This document shows, piece after piece, positions 16,093-26,941 of a DNA stretch of 64,000 bases (its first letter is position 1; the number at the start of each line of letters is the position of its first letter). The position numbers and the translations under genes are program-made. The notes below the pieces were generated by a model. It saw nothing but the letters and a program-made list of their open reading frames with translations, had not been told where the DNA came from and did no database searches. Origin of the DNA: CBDDCQ01 sp965226285 (GTDB lineage Bacteria > Bacteroidota > Bacteroidia > Flavobacteriales > Ichthyobacteriaceae); the NCBI GenBank assembly GCA_965226285.1, contig CBDDCQ010000001.1, forward strand, positions 62,001-126,000, given 5' to 3'.

Positions 16093-18390
16093 ATGACAAG
16101 ATATAAAATTACACTAATATTTACATTATTTTCAGCAGTAATATTGGCTCAGAATAAATTTGTTGTAAGTGGATATATTACAGATTATGGTAGTGGTGAG
16201 CCATTACTTTATTCCACGATAGTAAATTTAAGTACAAAACAAGGAGTAGTAGCGAATGAATACGGTTTTTATTCTTTACAATTGACAGAGGGTAAACATA
16301 CTCTATTTGTAAGTTATATGGGGTATCACAACAAATTTGTAGAGGTGAATCTTACTAAAACTACTAATTTAGATATTGCATTATTACCTGAAAGTCAAGT
16401 GTTAGATAAGGTAGAAATTACGACTAAAACGAAAAATGAAAATATAAAACAACTACAAACTTCTGTAAATTGGGTGTCTATTAAAGAAATCAAGCAGATG
16501 CCTATATTTTTAGGAGAAGCGGACCCTGTAAAAGCCATTATGTTTTTACCCGGAGTAAGATCTGCTGGAGAGGGAAGTAGTAATTTTTTTGTAAGAGGAG
16601 GAAGTTCAGACCAAAATCTTATTTTAATAGATGAAGCACAGGTATATAATCCCTCACACATATTGGGTATATTTTCAGTATTCAATAGTGATGCTATAAA
16701 AGATCTTACTCTATACAAGGGTGAAATGCCAGCTAATTATGGAGGAAAACTCTCTTCTACTTTAGCTATTAGAACCAAAGATGGTAACAATAAGAAATTA
16801 GAGGGAATAGGGTCTTTAGGAACGCTAGCATCTAAATTGATGTTAGAAATTCCTGTAGTCAAAGATAAAAGTAGTCTCTTTTTATCCGCTCGTAGGACTT
16901 ATGTAGGTATGCTATTCCGAGCATTTTCAGAGAGATTACGAAAGCAAGACATGGAGCTCTATTTTTATGATATTAATGCGAAATATACACATAGTATAAA
17001 TAACAATAATAAGTTATATTTCTCTTTATATTGGGGAAAAGATGTTTTGTCCATAAACACCCAAGGTAATAAAATGGGCTTTGAATGGGGCAATATAGCC
17101 TCTACTTTTTCTTGGAATCATATTTTTAACAGTAAATTTTTCTCTAGCACTACGCTTACGTTTAACCAATATGAATATGACTTTGCTTTAGGTAATGGAT
17201 TTGTAAGGTCTTTTGTAAGAGATTGGGCAATTAAAGAGAATTTACAGTATTTTCAAAATGATAGGTCTAAGATTAATATGGGAGTAGAATTGATATACCA
17301 CACTTATGACCCTGGAAAGATTAAAACCAAAACAAGTAATTATAAGTTAGAGAGATATGGATTGGAAAATAACCTTTATGTTACTCATAAATGGAAGTTG
17401 ACAAATAAACTGACTTTTGATTATGGATTGAGATACTCTATATACTCTGTATTAGGACCTACTACTATTTATGAATTCAATGATTTTGGAGATATTACTA
17501 AAGAAACCAAAAAAAGCGGATTTGTAAAGACCTATCAAAATTTTGAACCTCGTATCTTTGGAAACTATGCCATTGATTCCGAACAATCTGTCAAATTGGG
17601 TGTAGGATGGAATACTCAGTATTTGAATGTGCTATCTACCAATAATTCAGGTACTCCATTAGATACTTATATACCAGTTACTACTCTTATTACCCCTCAA
17701 AAGTCAGCACAAGCTTCAGCGGGGTATTTTAGAAATTTTTTAGAAGAAACTTATGAATCTTCTTTGGAAATCTATTATAAGGATATGCGGGATTTGACAG
17801 ATTATAAAGAGGGAGCTGATATTTTCAATAGAAAAGGGATAGAATCTGAAGTAGTCAAAGCCAAAGGGTGGTCTTATGGGTTAGAATTTTTACTTAAAAA
17901 GAAAAAAGGAGATTTTACGGGTTGGATAGGTTACACATGGTCGATTACTAAAAGACAATCTGATAAAATTAACAGAGGTAAAGCATATTTTGCACCTGAG
18001 GACAGAACTCATGATGTATATGTGGTATTAATGTACAAAATTGATGAAAAATGGCAAGTGACTACTACCTGGTCTTATAGTAGCGGAACACCTACTACTT
18101 ATCCTGAAGGTAAATACTTTGTAGAAAATATAGCAGTGCCTGCATATAGTGTGCGGAATGAACATAGATTACCCGATTATCATCGCTTAGATGCAGGATT
18201 GGTATATAAAACTAAATTATGGGGGTTGGATTCTTCTTTTGCACTTTCAGCTTATAATGTATATGCTAGAAAGAACCCTTATCGAATTCAGTTCAAACCA
18301 GACGATGATAATATTTTGAAAGGAAAAAGTACATATACTTCACTCTTTGGCACAATATTACCATCTTTTTCTTGGACGCTAAAATTTTAA
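16093..18390 (+). CDS. TonB-dependent outer-membrane receptor with carboxypeptidase-like domain
   Basis: The 765-residue receptor has a signal peptide ending LAQ (residue ~20), then a carboxypeptidase-regulatory-like beta sandwich (GYITDYGSGEPLLYSTI to YMGYHNKFVEVNL, ~28-90), a plug domain (ALFLPGVRS-type segment MFLPGVRSAGEGSSNFFVRG, ~150-240) and a C-terminal barrel ending SFSWTLKF with aromatic last residue. Such receptors import ligands across the outer membrane using TonB energy. The DUF4249 lipoprotein follows after 18 bases, the usual pairing in Bacteroidota for receptors whose substrates are mostly unknown. No SusD partner is present, so polysaccharide uptake is not suggested. Confidence 0.93.
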   Translation: MTRYKITLIFTLFSAVILAQNKFVVSGYITDYGSGEPLLYSTIVNLSTKQGVVANEYGFYSLQLTEGKHTLFVSYMGYHNKFVEVNLTKTTNLDIALLPESQVLDKVEITTKTKNENIKQLQTSVNWVSIKEIKQMPIFLGEADPVKAIMFLPGVRSAGEGSSNFFVRGGSSDQNLILIDEAQVYNPSHILGIFSVFNSDAIKDLTLYKGEMPANYGGKLSSTLAIRTKDGNNKKLEGIGSLGTLASKLMLEIPVVKDKSSLFLSARRTYVGMLFRAFSERLRKQDMELYFYDINAKYTHSINNNNKLYFSLYWGKDVLSINTQGNKMGFEWGNIASTFSWNHIFNSKFFSSTTLTFNQYEYDFALGNGFVRSFVRDWAIKENLQYFQNDRSKINMGVELIYHTYDPGKIKTKTSNYKLERYGLENNLYVTHKWKLTNKLTFDYGLRYSIYSVLGPTTIYEFNDFGDITKETKKSGFVKTYQNFEPRIFGNYAIDSEQSVKLGVGWNTQYLNVLSTNNSGTPLDTYIPVTTLITPQKSAQASAGYFRNFLEETYESSLEIYYKDMRDLTDYKEGADIFNRKGIESEVVKAKGWSYGLEFLLKKKKGDFTGWIGYTWSITKRQSDKINRGKAYFAPEDRTHDVYVVLMYKIDEKWQVTTTWSYSSGTPTTYPEGKYFVENIAVPAYSVRNEHRLPDYHRLDAGLVYKTKLWGLDSSFALSAYNVYARKNPYRIQFKPDDDNILKGKSTYTSLFGTILPSFSWTLKF

Positions 18391-18408
18391 ACTTAATATA
18401 ACTGAATT

Positions 18409-19353
18409 ATGAGAACAATAAGAACATATTTTTACATTATTTTAATGGCATCTATGTTTACATCTTGTGAAACAGATGTAGTACTGAAGGAACTTAAAAC
18501 CGTTAAACCTCAGTTAGTCATAGAAGGTAGTTTAACAGATCAGATGAGACCCTTTATCAAAGAAGGTTTGGATCTTGTAGATGAAGCTGGTCTTTCAACG
18601 GAAAAAATATTTGGAAATAAAACAAATGCTATATTCAAGTTGACAGAAACTTCTCTTTATTACGAAACCAAATTGCCCAAAGGTAAAAGTGGAGCCAAAA
18701 TTACGGTTACTGATAATAAAGGAACTGAATATAATATGTCAGAATCTATAGTTGAAAAAGGGATTTATTTGAGCAATAAAGCACTTACGCCTTTACAGGG
18801 TGAGGAGTATAAAGTTAAAGTAGAGGTAGATGGAAATACTTATACACATACCGCAAAACTCCCTAAAAAAATAGACCTTAAGGGGGTTAAATTTGAACCT
18901 TCAGAAAGAACCTTTAGAGTTGAGGAAAATGAAGAGTATGGTGATAACAAATGGTATGATCTATCTATGGAACTCGATGATTTAAAGGAAGGCGAATTTG
19001 TTAAACTTACTTACTTTAAAAATGCAAAGAATAATGTCAATAAATTCATTTTATATAAAGGAGGTACATCTTTAATCTCTATAGCAAAACCTACTATGAC
19101 AGTCGAAGTATATGAAAAGGATACCCTAACATTAGCTTTGTATAGCATCAATAAAGATATGTATAAATATTATAGGGCACTTCAAGGGATAACTGGAGGA
19201 GGACCTCCTAGCAAAAATATTGCAAACCCTCCAACTAATTGGAATGGTAACGAAGTGCTGGGACACATGCTTATGGGTAGTTTGAGTAAAAAGACCTATG
19301 CTGTAGGAAAAAAATTAAAAGAATGGACAATTACAGAAGTGAAAGATAAATAA
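18409..19353 (+). CDS. DUF4249 lipoprotein, partner of the TonB receptor
   Basis: The 314-residue protein has a lipoprotein signal ending FTSC (residues ~17-20) and begins its mature part ETDVVLKELKTVKPQLVIEGSLTDQ, the typical DUF4249 opening. It is beta-rich, with the segment YKVKVEVDGNTYTHTAKLP characteristic of the first domain. DUF4249 proteins are encoded next to CarboxypepD-regulatory-type TonB receptors throughout Bacteroidota and are thought to sit on the cell surface as ligand-handling partners. It ends the two-gene operon. The molecular role is not established. Confidence 0.85.
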   Translation: MRTIRTYFYIILMASMFTSCETDVVLKELKTVKPQLVIEGSLTDQMRPFIKEGLDLVDEAGLSTEKIFGNKTNAIFKLTETSLYYETKLPKGKSGAKITVTDNKGTEYNMSESIVEKGIYLSNKALTPLQGEEYKVKVEVDGNTYTHTAKLPKKIDLKGVKFEPSERTFRVEENEEYGDNKWYDLSMELDDLKEGEFVKLTYFKNAKNNVNKFILYKGGTSLISIAKPTMTVEVYEKDTLTLALYSINKDMYKYYRALQGITGGGPPSKNIANPPTNWNGNEVLGHMLMGSLSKKTYAVGKKLKEWTITEVKDK

Positions 19354-19539
19354 TTGACTTTTATTTCTTTATTTTATTCACCCACCACCTCGTGATAGTA
19401 GAGCATGCATCATAAGTTAAATTAAAAAAATTATTAAATACTTAAAATAATTTAAGAATTGTCTAACTTTTTTTTATATCTTTGCCCTTTGGAAATTGTA
19501 GAAGTAATATATAGATAAAATTAAAAAGATTATCAATTT
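19354..19539 (+). promoter_or_regulatory. promoter region of the SulP operon
   Basis: The -7 element TATCTTTG at 19477-19484 lies 56 bases before the SulP ATG; a TTG at 19459-19461 is a weak -33 candidate at short spacing. Nothing else is seen in this gap. Confidence 0.55.
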
Positions 19540-21114
19540 ATGTTTAAACATATCAAAGGAGATTTATTTGGAGGTATTACTGCTGGTGTAGTAGCATTAC
19601 CTTTGGCTTTAGCATTTGGTGTTCAGTCTGGATTAGGTGCTGTAGCAGGTTTATATGGAGCTATTGCCCTTGGTTTTTTTGCGGCTCTATTTGGGGGGAC
19701 TAATACGCAAGTGAGTGGTCCTACGGGGCCTATGACGGTCATTTCGTCGTTGGTAATAGCCTCGGCTATAGAGATTTCAGGAAGTTTGCCCGCTGGAATG
19801 GGTATTATCATAGGAGCCTTTGTGCTCTCAGGAGCTTTACAACTTATATTTGGACTGTTTAGAATAGGCCAGTACATCAAATATATTCCATATCCTGTAC
19901 TTTCTGGATTTATGACAGGTATAGGAGTTATTATTATCATTTTTCAAATTTATCCCTTTATGGGACACAGTTCTGAGAAAAGTGCTATAGGAGTCTTTAC
20001 CAATATACTTACGCCAATCTCTGATATGAATTGGAGCGCGTTTTTATTAGGAGGAGCTACTATAGCTATCATCTATTTGTTTCCCAGAATTACTAAAGCA
20101 GTACCCAGTACTTTGGTAGCACTTATTGTGTGTAGCATTGCATCTGTAATTATGGGGTTAAATGTACCCATTATTGGAGATATTCCAAGTGGAATGCCTA
20201 AAATATATTTGGATGAAATATTTAATATAAAAATGGATAGTATTTGGTTAGTATTTGAATTTGCACTGATGCTTGCAGCCCTTGGGGTAATAGATTCTTT
20301 GCTTACTTCTGTGATCGCAGATAATATTACTAAAACAAAACACAATAGTAATAAAGAATTAATAGGTCAAGGTATAGGTAATATGATGGCTGGTATTATA
20401 GGGGGTCTGCCTGGTGCCGGAGCTACCATGCGTACGGTAGTAAATATCAATGCAGGTGGAAAAACTAAAATTTCGGGAGCCATACACAGTGTTTTGTTAC
20501 TAGCCATATTATTAGGTCTGGGTACTTATGCAGCTTATATTCCAAAGAGTGTATTGGCAGGGATACTCATTACGGTTGGTATTGGTATTATAGATTACAA
20601 GGGATTAAAAGATTTGGTCAAAACACCAAAAACTTCTGCTTTTATTTTGTTATTAGTATTAGGGGTAACCGTATTTGGGAACTTAATTAATGCTGTAGTT
20701 ATTGGCGTAATATTAGCAAGTATATTTTATATGAAGAATACCAGTGATTTGATGGAAGCAAATACTGTAGTAAGACCTTTGAATGAAGATACTAAAGAAG
20801 GAATATATGTAAAAGATTTACACGGAGCTTTATTTTTTGGTGTAAGCTCCTATTTTAAGGAATTATTAGAAGATCATGAGAATATATCTAAAGTAGTTAT
20901 TAAACTATCTAAAGTACCTTATATAGATCAATCAGGTATCTATGCTATGGAGGATGTAATTCAAAAGTTGCAAAAAGATAATGTGCAGGTGTATATTGTA
21001 GGGGCATTAGACCAGCCATATATGATGTTGAATAAATTCAATCTTATCCCTAATTTAGTATCTGATGAAAATGTATTTGATACTATAGAAGAATTTAAAG
21101 AAAAAATTAAATAA
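19540..21114 (+). CDS. SulP family anion (probably bicarbonate) transporter with STAS domain
   Basis: The 524-residue inner-membrane protein shows the SulP membrane core with its hallmark starts (DLFGGITAGVVALPLALAFG, GTNTQVSGPTGPMTVI) and about 12 membrane segments. A STAS domain follows at ~410-524 (GALFFGVSSYFKELL, PYIDQSGIYAMEDVI). SulP proteins carry sulfate, bicarbonate or dicarboxylates. The gene for a beta-carbonic anhydrase follows after 18 bases; this arrangement is recurrent and favours sodium- or proton-coupled bicarbonate uptake here. Sulfate uptake cannot be excluded from sequence alone. Confidence 0.9.
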   Translation: MFKHIKGDLFGGITAGVVALPLALAFGVQSGLGAVAGLYGAIALGFFAALFGGTNTQVSGPTGPMTVISSLVIASAIEISGSLPAGMGIIIGAFVLSGALQLIFGLFRIGQYIKYIPYPVLSGFMTGIGVIIIIFQIYPFMGHSSEKSAIGVFTNILTPISDMNWSAFLLGGATIAIIYLFPRITKAVPSTLVALIVCSIASVIMGLNVPIIGDIPSGMPKIYLDEIFNIKMDSIWLVFEFALMLAALGVIDSLLTSVIADNITKTKHNSNKELIGQGIGNMMAGIIGGLPGAGATMRTVVNINAGGKTKISGAIHSVLLLAILLGLGTYAAYIPKSVLAGILITVGIGIIDYKGLKDLVKTPKTSAFILLLVLGVTVFGNLINAVVIGVILASIFYMKNTSDLMEANTVVRPLNEDTKEGIYVKDLHGALFFGVSSYFKELLEDHENISKVVIKLSKVPYIDQSGIYAMEDVIQKLQKDNVQVYIVGALDQPYMMLNKFNLIPNLVSDENVFDTIEEFKEKIK

Positions 21115-21132
21115 ATACAATTTAACGAAGTT

Positions 21133-21750
21133 ATGGACGCTTATAATAAAGAAACACAAAGTCAAGTTACCCCTGATAAAGCATTAGAAATACTTAAAGA
21201 GGGAAATCAAAGATTTGCAAATGGAAAAATGTTAGCACGTGATTTGCATAAACAAGTTACGCAAACTTCACAAGGGCAATATCCTTTTGCCGTAATCCTA
21301 GAATGTATAGATTCTCGTACATCATCTCAACTGGTATTTGACCAAGGTATAGGAGACGTGTTTGGGGTAAGAATAGCAGGAAATACAGTCAATAATGATA
21401 TACTGGGTAGTATAGAATACGGTTGTAAAGTAGCTGGTGCTAAATTAGTTGTAGTAATGGGACACAAGGGGTGTGGAGCTGTAAAAGGAGCTTGTGATAG
21501 TGTAGAATTAGGACATATCACAAAGTTAGTGGATAAGATTAAACCTGCTTTAGAAAAGACAGAAGAACAAGGTGATAAAAGTTCTGCCAATAGTGACTTT
21601 GTAAATAGAGTAGCTAAAAAGAATATAGAGTGTTCTGTAGAAAACATTAAAAAGCAAAGTCCTATTCTTAATGAGATGTATGAAAATAAAGAAATAGATA
21701 TTGTAGGGGCGTTTTATGATGTAGAGACGGGTAAAGTTTCTTTTATGTGA
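21133..21750 (+). CDS. can: beta-class carbonic anhydrase
   Basis: Beta-carbonic anhydrase interconverts CO2 and bicarbonate using zinc. All ligands are present: Cys58, Asp60 and Arg62 (ECIDSRTS) and His111/Cys114 (GHKGCGAVKGA). At 205 residues it is the usual length, with no signal peptide, so it acts in the cytoplasm. Its position directly after the SulP transporter suggests that the two supply bicarbonate to carboxylases or balance CO2 loss. coaD begins inside its stop codon region (4-base GTGA overlap), so the three genes form one operon. Confidence 0.95.
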   Translation: MDAYNKETQSQVTPDKALEILKEGNQRFANGKMLARDLHKQVTQTSQGQYPFAVILECIDSRTSSQLVFDQGIGDVFGVRIAGNTVNNDILGSIEYGCKVAGAKLVVVMGHKGCGAVKGACDSVELGHITKLVDKIKPALEKTEEQGDKSSANSDFVNRVAKKNIECSVENIKKQSPILNEMYENKEIDIVGAFYDVETGKVSFM

Positions 21751-22238
21751 GTGAAAAAGTAGCTGTATTTGCGGGGTCATTCGATCCTATTACCAATGGT
21801 CATTTAGATATTATAAATAGAGCACTATTTTTATTTAATAAGATTATTATAGCCATTGGTAAAAACCAAGATAAAAAGTATATGTTCTCTATAGAACATA
21901 GAAAACTTCTTATTGAACATGTTTTTGCAAATGAGCCAAAAATTGAAGTAGATATTTATACGGGACTTACAGTAGAATATTGTAACCTTCGTAAAGTAGA
22001 TTTTCTATTAAGAGGTTTGCGCAACCTTGCTGATTTTGAATTTGAAAAGGCTATTGTACAAACCAATAGAAAACTCGCATCAAATATAGAAACAGTTTTC
22101 TTATTAACTTCTTCTTCCTATTCTCATATAAGTTCAAGTATTGTAAGAGACATAATTAAAAATAGTGGTGATTATTCTTCTTTTATACCAAAACAAATTT
22201 CTCGTGATATGTTAAGTAATTTTAAGAAAAGTTTTTGA
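21747..22238 (+). CDS. coaD: phosphopantetheine adenylyltransferase
   Basis: CoaD transfers AMP from ATP to 4'-phosphopantetheine, the penultimate step of coenzyme A synthesis. The product is 163 residues. The nucleotidyltransferase motif GSFDPITNGHLDII (residues 10-23, with the TxGH-type histidine) and the C-terminal ATP-site motif SSSYSHISSSIVRDI are clear, as is RGLRNLADFEFE. The start codon is GTG at 21747, overlapping the carbonic anhydrase stop, so translation is coupled. The gene has nothing functionally in common with its upstream neighbours. Confidence 0.95.
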   Translation: MSEKVAVFAGSFDPITNGHLDIINRALFLFNKIIIAIGKNQDKKYMFSIEHRKLLIEHVFANEPKIEVDIYTGLTVEYCNLRKVDFLLRGLRNLADFEFEKAIVQTNRKLASNIETVFLLTSSSYSHISSSIVRDIIKNSGDYSSFIPKQISRDMLSNFKKSF

Positions 22239-22326
22239 CTTAATGCTATAAAGAAAAGTGAAAATATAATTTTTACTCCTATTGAAAAATTGGATATTTT
22301 CTAAATGTAATATAAAGAATTATTAT

Positions 22327-22334
22327 TAAATTTG
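22327..22334 (+). promoter_or_regulatory. -7 element for dnaN
   Basis: TAAATTTG is a perfect match, 56 bases before the dnaN ATG. No DnaA-box cluster or dnaA gene accompanies it. Confidence 0.65.
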
Positions 22335-22389
22335 CTAACTTATTTTTTCAATTAGAATATTGTATTTAACTTAAATATATTTTTAAAGT

Positions 22390-23514
22390 ATGAGATTTAT
22401 TGTATCTAATTTTGTTTTATCTAAACAATTACAAAGATTGGGAGGTGTGATAGCAAACACTAATAAAACGCTCCCCATTTTAGATGACTTTTTATTTGAA
22501 TTATCAAAAGATGAGTTGTTTATTTCAGCATCTGATTTGGAAACAACAATATCTTGTAATATAGAGGTAAAATCAGAAGACATTGGTAAAACTACTATCC
22601 CTGCTAGAATGCTTCAAGATATTTTGAAATCTCTTCCCGATCAACCTCTTACATTTGTCATTGATAATGAAAAGAATACTACTGAAATTAAAGCAGAAAA
22701 TGGAACATATTCTCTGGTATGTCATTCTCCAGATGATTATCCTATAACAGAAGAAATTTCAGATGCTAAAAAAATAGATGTCCCTGCAAATTTAATAGCT
22801 AAAGGAATTAATAGTACTATCTTTGCTTCTGGTACAGATGAATTAAAACCTGTTTTATCAGGGGTATTTTTTAAATTTGATTCAAATACTTTAACACTTG
22901 TAGCTACAGACTCTCATAAACTTGTAAAATATAGAAAAGGTATAAAATTAAATGAAGAAAATGAAGAAGTTGAATTTATAATGCCTAAAAAACCTCTTAA
23001 TTTATTGAAAACTATCTTCTCTGATACAGATAATAATATACAAATTCAATATAATGAGAGTAATATTAAATTGTCTTTTGAAAACATTGTACTAGTATGT
23101 AGACTTATAAATGGAAAATATCCTAACTATGAGGCTGTTATCCCTAAGGAAAATCCTAATATATTAGATATTTCAAAAGATGAATTTCTGAATGCAGTAA
23201 AAAGAGTTTCTATATTTTCAAATAAAATGACTAATCAGATTAAATTTAATCTGAAAGGTTCTAAATTCGAATTATCAGCAGAAGATATAGATTTTAATAA
23301 TAAAGCTGATGAAACATTAGTATGTGTTTACAAAGGGGATGATATGCAAATGGGTTTTAATGCAAGGTATTTAACCGAAGTGCTATCTAATTTGGAATGT
23401 AATGAGGTTTCTTTAAAAATGTCTATGCCTAATAGAGCCGGGGTATTAATTCCCAACGACAGTTTGGAGGAAGATGAAGAAATACTTATGTTAGTAATGC
23501 CTGTAACCATATAG
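22390..23514 (+). CDS. dnaN: DNA polymerase III beta subunit (sliding clamp)
   Basis: The 374-residue protein forms a ring around DNA that tethers DNA polymerase III and many repair proteins. Length and the three-fold repeated clamp domain match the family: VLSKQLQRLGGVI at the start, TLVATDSHKLVKYRKG in domain 2, and the C-terminal hydrophobic peptide-binding pocket ending LMLVMPVTI. It is followed by secG after 31 bases and is far from any visible dnaA or replication origin, as is common in Bacteroidota. Nothing unusual is seen. Confidence 0.97.
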   Translation: MRFIVSNFVLSKQLQRLGGVIANTNKTLPILDDFLFELSKDELFISASDLETTISCNIEVKSEDIGKTTIPARMLQDILKSLPDQPLTFVIDNEKNTTEIKAENGTYSLVCHSPDDYPITEEISDAKKIDVPANLIAKGINSTIFASGTDELKPVLSGVFFKFDSNTLTLVATDSHKLVKYRKGIKLNEENEEVEFIMPKKPLNLLKTIFSDTDNNIQIQYNESNIKLSFENIVLVCRLINGKYPNYEAVIPKENPNILDISKDEFLNAVKRVSIFSNKMTNQIKFNLKGSKFELSAEDIDFNNKADETLVCVYKGDDMQMGFNARYLTEVLSNLECNEVSLKMSMPNRAGVLIPNDSLEEDEEILMLVMPVTI

Positions 23515-23545
23515 AGTTAAAAATAAATTTAAAATAATAAATAAA

Positions 23546-23902
23546 ATGGGATTATATACATTGTTTGCAGTTTTTATTTTGATCGTATCTTTACTTCTTG
23601 TCTTAGTAATAATGATTCAAAACCCTAAGGGAGGAGGATTATCATCTTCTTTTGGAGGAGGACAAATGATAGGAGGTGTGCAAAAAACAAATGATTTCTT
23701 GGATAAAACTACTTGGACTTTAGCGATATTAATGGCTGTATTAATTTTAGGCTCCAATTTTGTAATACCTAGAAGTAGTGCAAATGTTAAATCAGAAGTT
23801 ACTAACAAAATAGAAAACGTTCAACTACCTCAAGCTCCTGCATCAACGGAACAAAATTCAGCAAATCAAAATAAAGAAGAATCTAAAAAAGAGAAAGAAT
23901 AA
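23546..23902 (+). CDS. secG: SecG, preprotein translocase subunit
   Basis: SecG is the small non-essential subunit of the SecYEG channel. The protein has an N-terminal membrane helix (LFAVFILIVSLLLVLVIMI), the family's loop motif QNPKGGGLSSSFGGG (residues ~27-41) with a following GG-rich stretch, and a second helix (TWTLAILMAVLILGSNFVI). The last ~40 residues form a charged Glu/Lys/Gln-rich tail that is longer than in enterobacteria but usual in this phylum. It probably shares the dnaN transcript; a terminator follows. Confidence 0.93.
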   Translation: MGLYTLFAVFILIVSLLLVLVIMIQNPKGGGLSSSFGGGQMIGGVQKTNDFLDKTTWTLAILMAVLILGSNFVIPRSSANVKSEVTNKIENVQLPQAPASTEQNSANQNKEESKKEKE

Positions 23903-23937
23903 CAAACTATTTAATAAAAGTTTACTACATCCACAAC

Positions 23938-23974
23938 AAGTGCCTACTGACAAATTGGCACTTTCTTTATTTTA
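23938..23974 (+). terminator. terminator after secG
   Basis: AAGTGCC (23938-23944) pairs with GGCACTT (23957-23963) across a 12-base loop and is followed by a T-rich tail to 23974. Confidence 0.75.
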
Positions 23975-24058
23975 AAACTCTTATTGGCATACTTTTTGAA
24001 CCTAAATCAACATTATATTGAAAAAAATAGTATTAAATTTAAACTTAAATATTAAATC

Positions 24059-24337
24059 ATGTCAAACTTAGATATTAAACCATTAGCAGACAGAGTAGTA
24101 TTAAAGCCCGCTGCTAGCGAGACTAAAACAACTTCAGGCATTATTATCCCTGATGTGGCAAAAGAAAAACCTCAAGAAGGTGAAATAGTAGCTGTAGGTT
24201 CGGGATTAAAGGAGCAGCCTATGAGCGTAAAGATTGGTGATAAGGTTTTGTATGGCAAATATTCAGGAACAGAGTTAAAATTAGAAAACGAAGATTATCT
24301 TATTATGAGAGAATCTGACATTTTAGCTATCATATAA
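24059..24337 (+). CDS. groES: co-chaperonin GroES
   Basis: GroES (92 residues) caps the GroEL barrel during ATP-driven protein folding. It shows the family's [10 protein letters not shown] opening, the mobile loop with [15 protein letters not shown] (residues ~22-36), [14 protein letters not shown] and a C-terminal DILAII. groL follows after 35 bases in one operon. No CIRCE-type inverted repeat (TTAGCACTC-N9-GAGTGCTAA) was found in the 156-base upstream gap, so HrcA control is not indicated. Confidence 0.97.
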   Translation: MSNLDIKPLADRVVLKPAASETKTTSGIIIPDVAKEKPQEGEIVAVGSGLKEQPMSVKIGDKVLYGKYSGTELKLENEDYLIMRESDILAII

Positions 24338-24345
24338 ATTAATAA

Positions 24346-26013
<1,668 letters not shown>

Positions 26014-26042
26014 TATTTACGATTAAAGTAAATTTTCTTAAT

Positions 26043-26077
26043 AAAAAAATCACTGCAATCTTTGCAGTGATTTTTTT
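26043..26077 (+). terminator. terminator of groESL
   Basis: A7 TCACTGCAA pairs with TTGCAGTGA T7 around a two-to-four-base loop; a textbook symmetric terminator 29 bases after the groL stop. Confidence 0.9.
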
Positions 26078-26127
26078 ATTAAATTTACTACTCATTTTTA
26101 AATTGCAGAAAATTAACACTTCCTTAT

Positions 26128-26907
26128 ATGGAGTTTCTAGATTTTGGAATCTTAGACATTATAGATATTCTATTAGTTGCCATTTTATTTTATCAATTAT
26201 ACAAATTGATAAAAGGTAGTGCGGCTGTTAAGATATTTATTGGAATAGCAGTGATTATTGTGCTATGGAAATTAGTGGGTGTATTACATTTAGAATCACT
26301 CAATAACATCCTAGAGAATTTTATAAATGCTGGAGTAATTGCTATAATCGTAGTATTTCGGCAAGAAATTAGAAAGTTTTTATTAGTACTAGGAACTACA
26401 AATATATCTAAAAGAAATTATTTTTTTTTGAAACAATTTAAATGGAAAGAAGAAGACGATAAAATGCGGTTAAAAGATATAGACACTCTTGTAAACTCAT
26501 GTGAATCTCTTTCTAATTCAAGTACTGGAGCACTTATAGTAATCCAAAGAAATACAAATTTAGACTTTATATGTGAAACAGGAGATAAGGTTGAAATAAA
26601 ATTAAGTCAACCTATTATAGAAAGCATTTTCTTTAAAAATAGTCCTTTACACGACGGAGCTACAGTCATAAAAGACGGAGTTATTATAGCTACTAGAGTT
26701 ATATTGCCCATCTCAAATACCACTAGTATCTCTTCTAAACTGGGGCTTAGGCATAGAGCTGCTTTAGGCATCACCGAAAAAACTGATGCAGTTTGTTTAA
26801 TTGTATCTGAAGAAACAGGAAAGTTATCTTATTCCAAAGAGGGTAATCTTTTTTATGATAGAGAAGTTCAAGATCTAAGATTCTATCTAAAAAGAGATTT
26901 AAATTAA
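26128..26907 (+). CDS. cdaA: membrane diadenylate cyclase (c-di-AMP synthase)
   Basis: CdaA makes cyclic di-AMP from two ATP. The 259-residue protein has three N-terminal membrane helices (residues ~10-90) followed by a cytoplasmic DAC domain with the catalytic DGA (176-178, PLHDGATVIKDG) and ATP-binding RHR (208-210, LGLRHRAALGI). Both active-site motifs are intact. In Bacteroidota this is the usual c-di-AMP synthase. The next gene, nhaC, has its own promoter but lies only 34 bases away; since c-di-AMP commonly controls cation transport, a functional link is plausible but inferred. Confidence 0.94.
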   Translation: MEFLDFGILDIIDILLVAILFYQLYKLIKGSAAVKIFIGIAVIIVLWKLVGVLHLESLNNILENFINAGVIAIIVVFRQEIRKFLLVLGTTNISKRNYFFLKQFKWKEEDDKMRLKDIDTLVNSCESLSNSSTGALIVIQRNTNLDFICETGDKVEIKLSQPIIESIFFKNSPLHDGATVIKDGVIIATRVILPISNTTSISSKLGLRHRAALGITEKTDAVCLIVSEETGKLSYSKEGNLFYDREVQDLRFYLKRDLN

Positions 26908-26908
26908 G

Positions 26909-26916
26909 TATATTTG
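26909..26916 (+). promoter_or_regulatory. -7 element for nhaC
   Basis: TATATTTG is a perfect match, 26 bases before the nhaC ATG and directly after the cdaA stop, so nhaC can be expressed separately. Confidence 0.6.
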
Positions 26917-26941
26917 TAGTAAAAAAATAACCATTAAAATT

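Noticed and set aside
22300..22400. Replication origin next to dnaN
   Set aside because: No dnaA gene, DnaA-box cluster or AT-rich unwinding array is seen; dnaN lies apart from oriC in many Bacteroidota.
23975..24058. CIRCE element controlling groESL
   Set aside because: No TTAGCACTC-N9-GAGTGCTAA-like inverted repeat could be found in the upstream gap.
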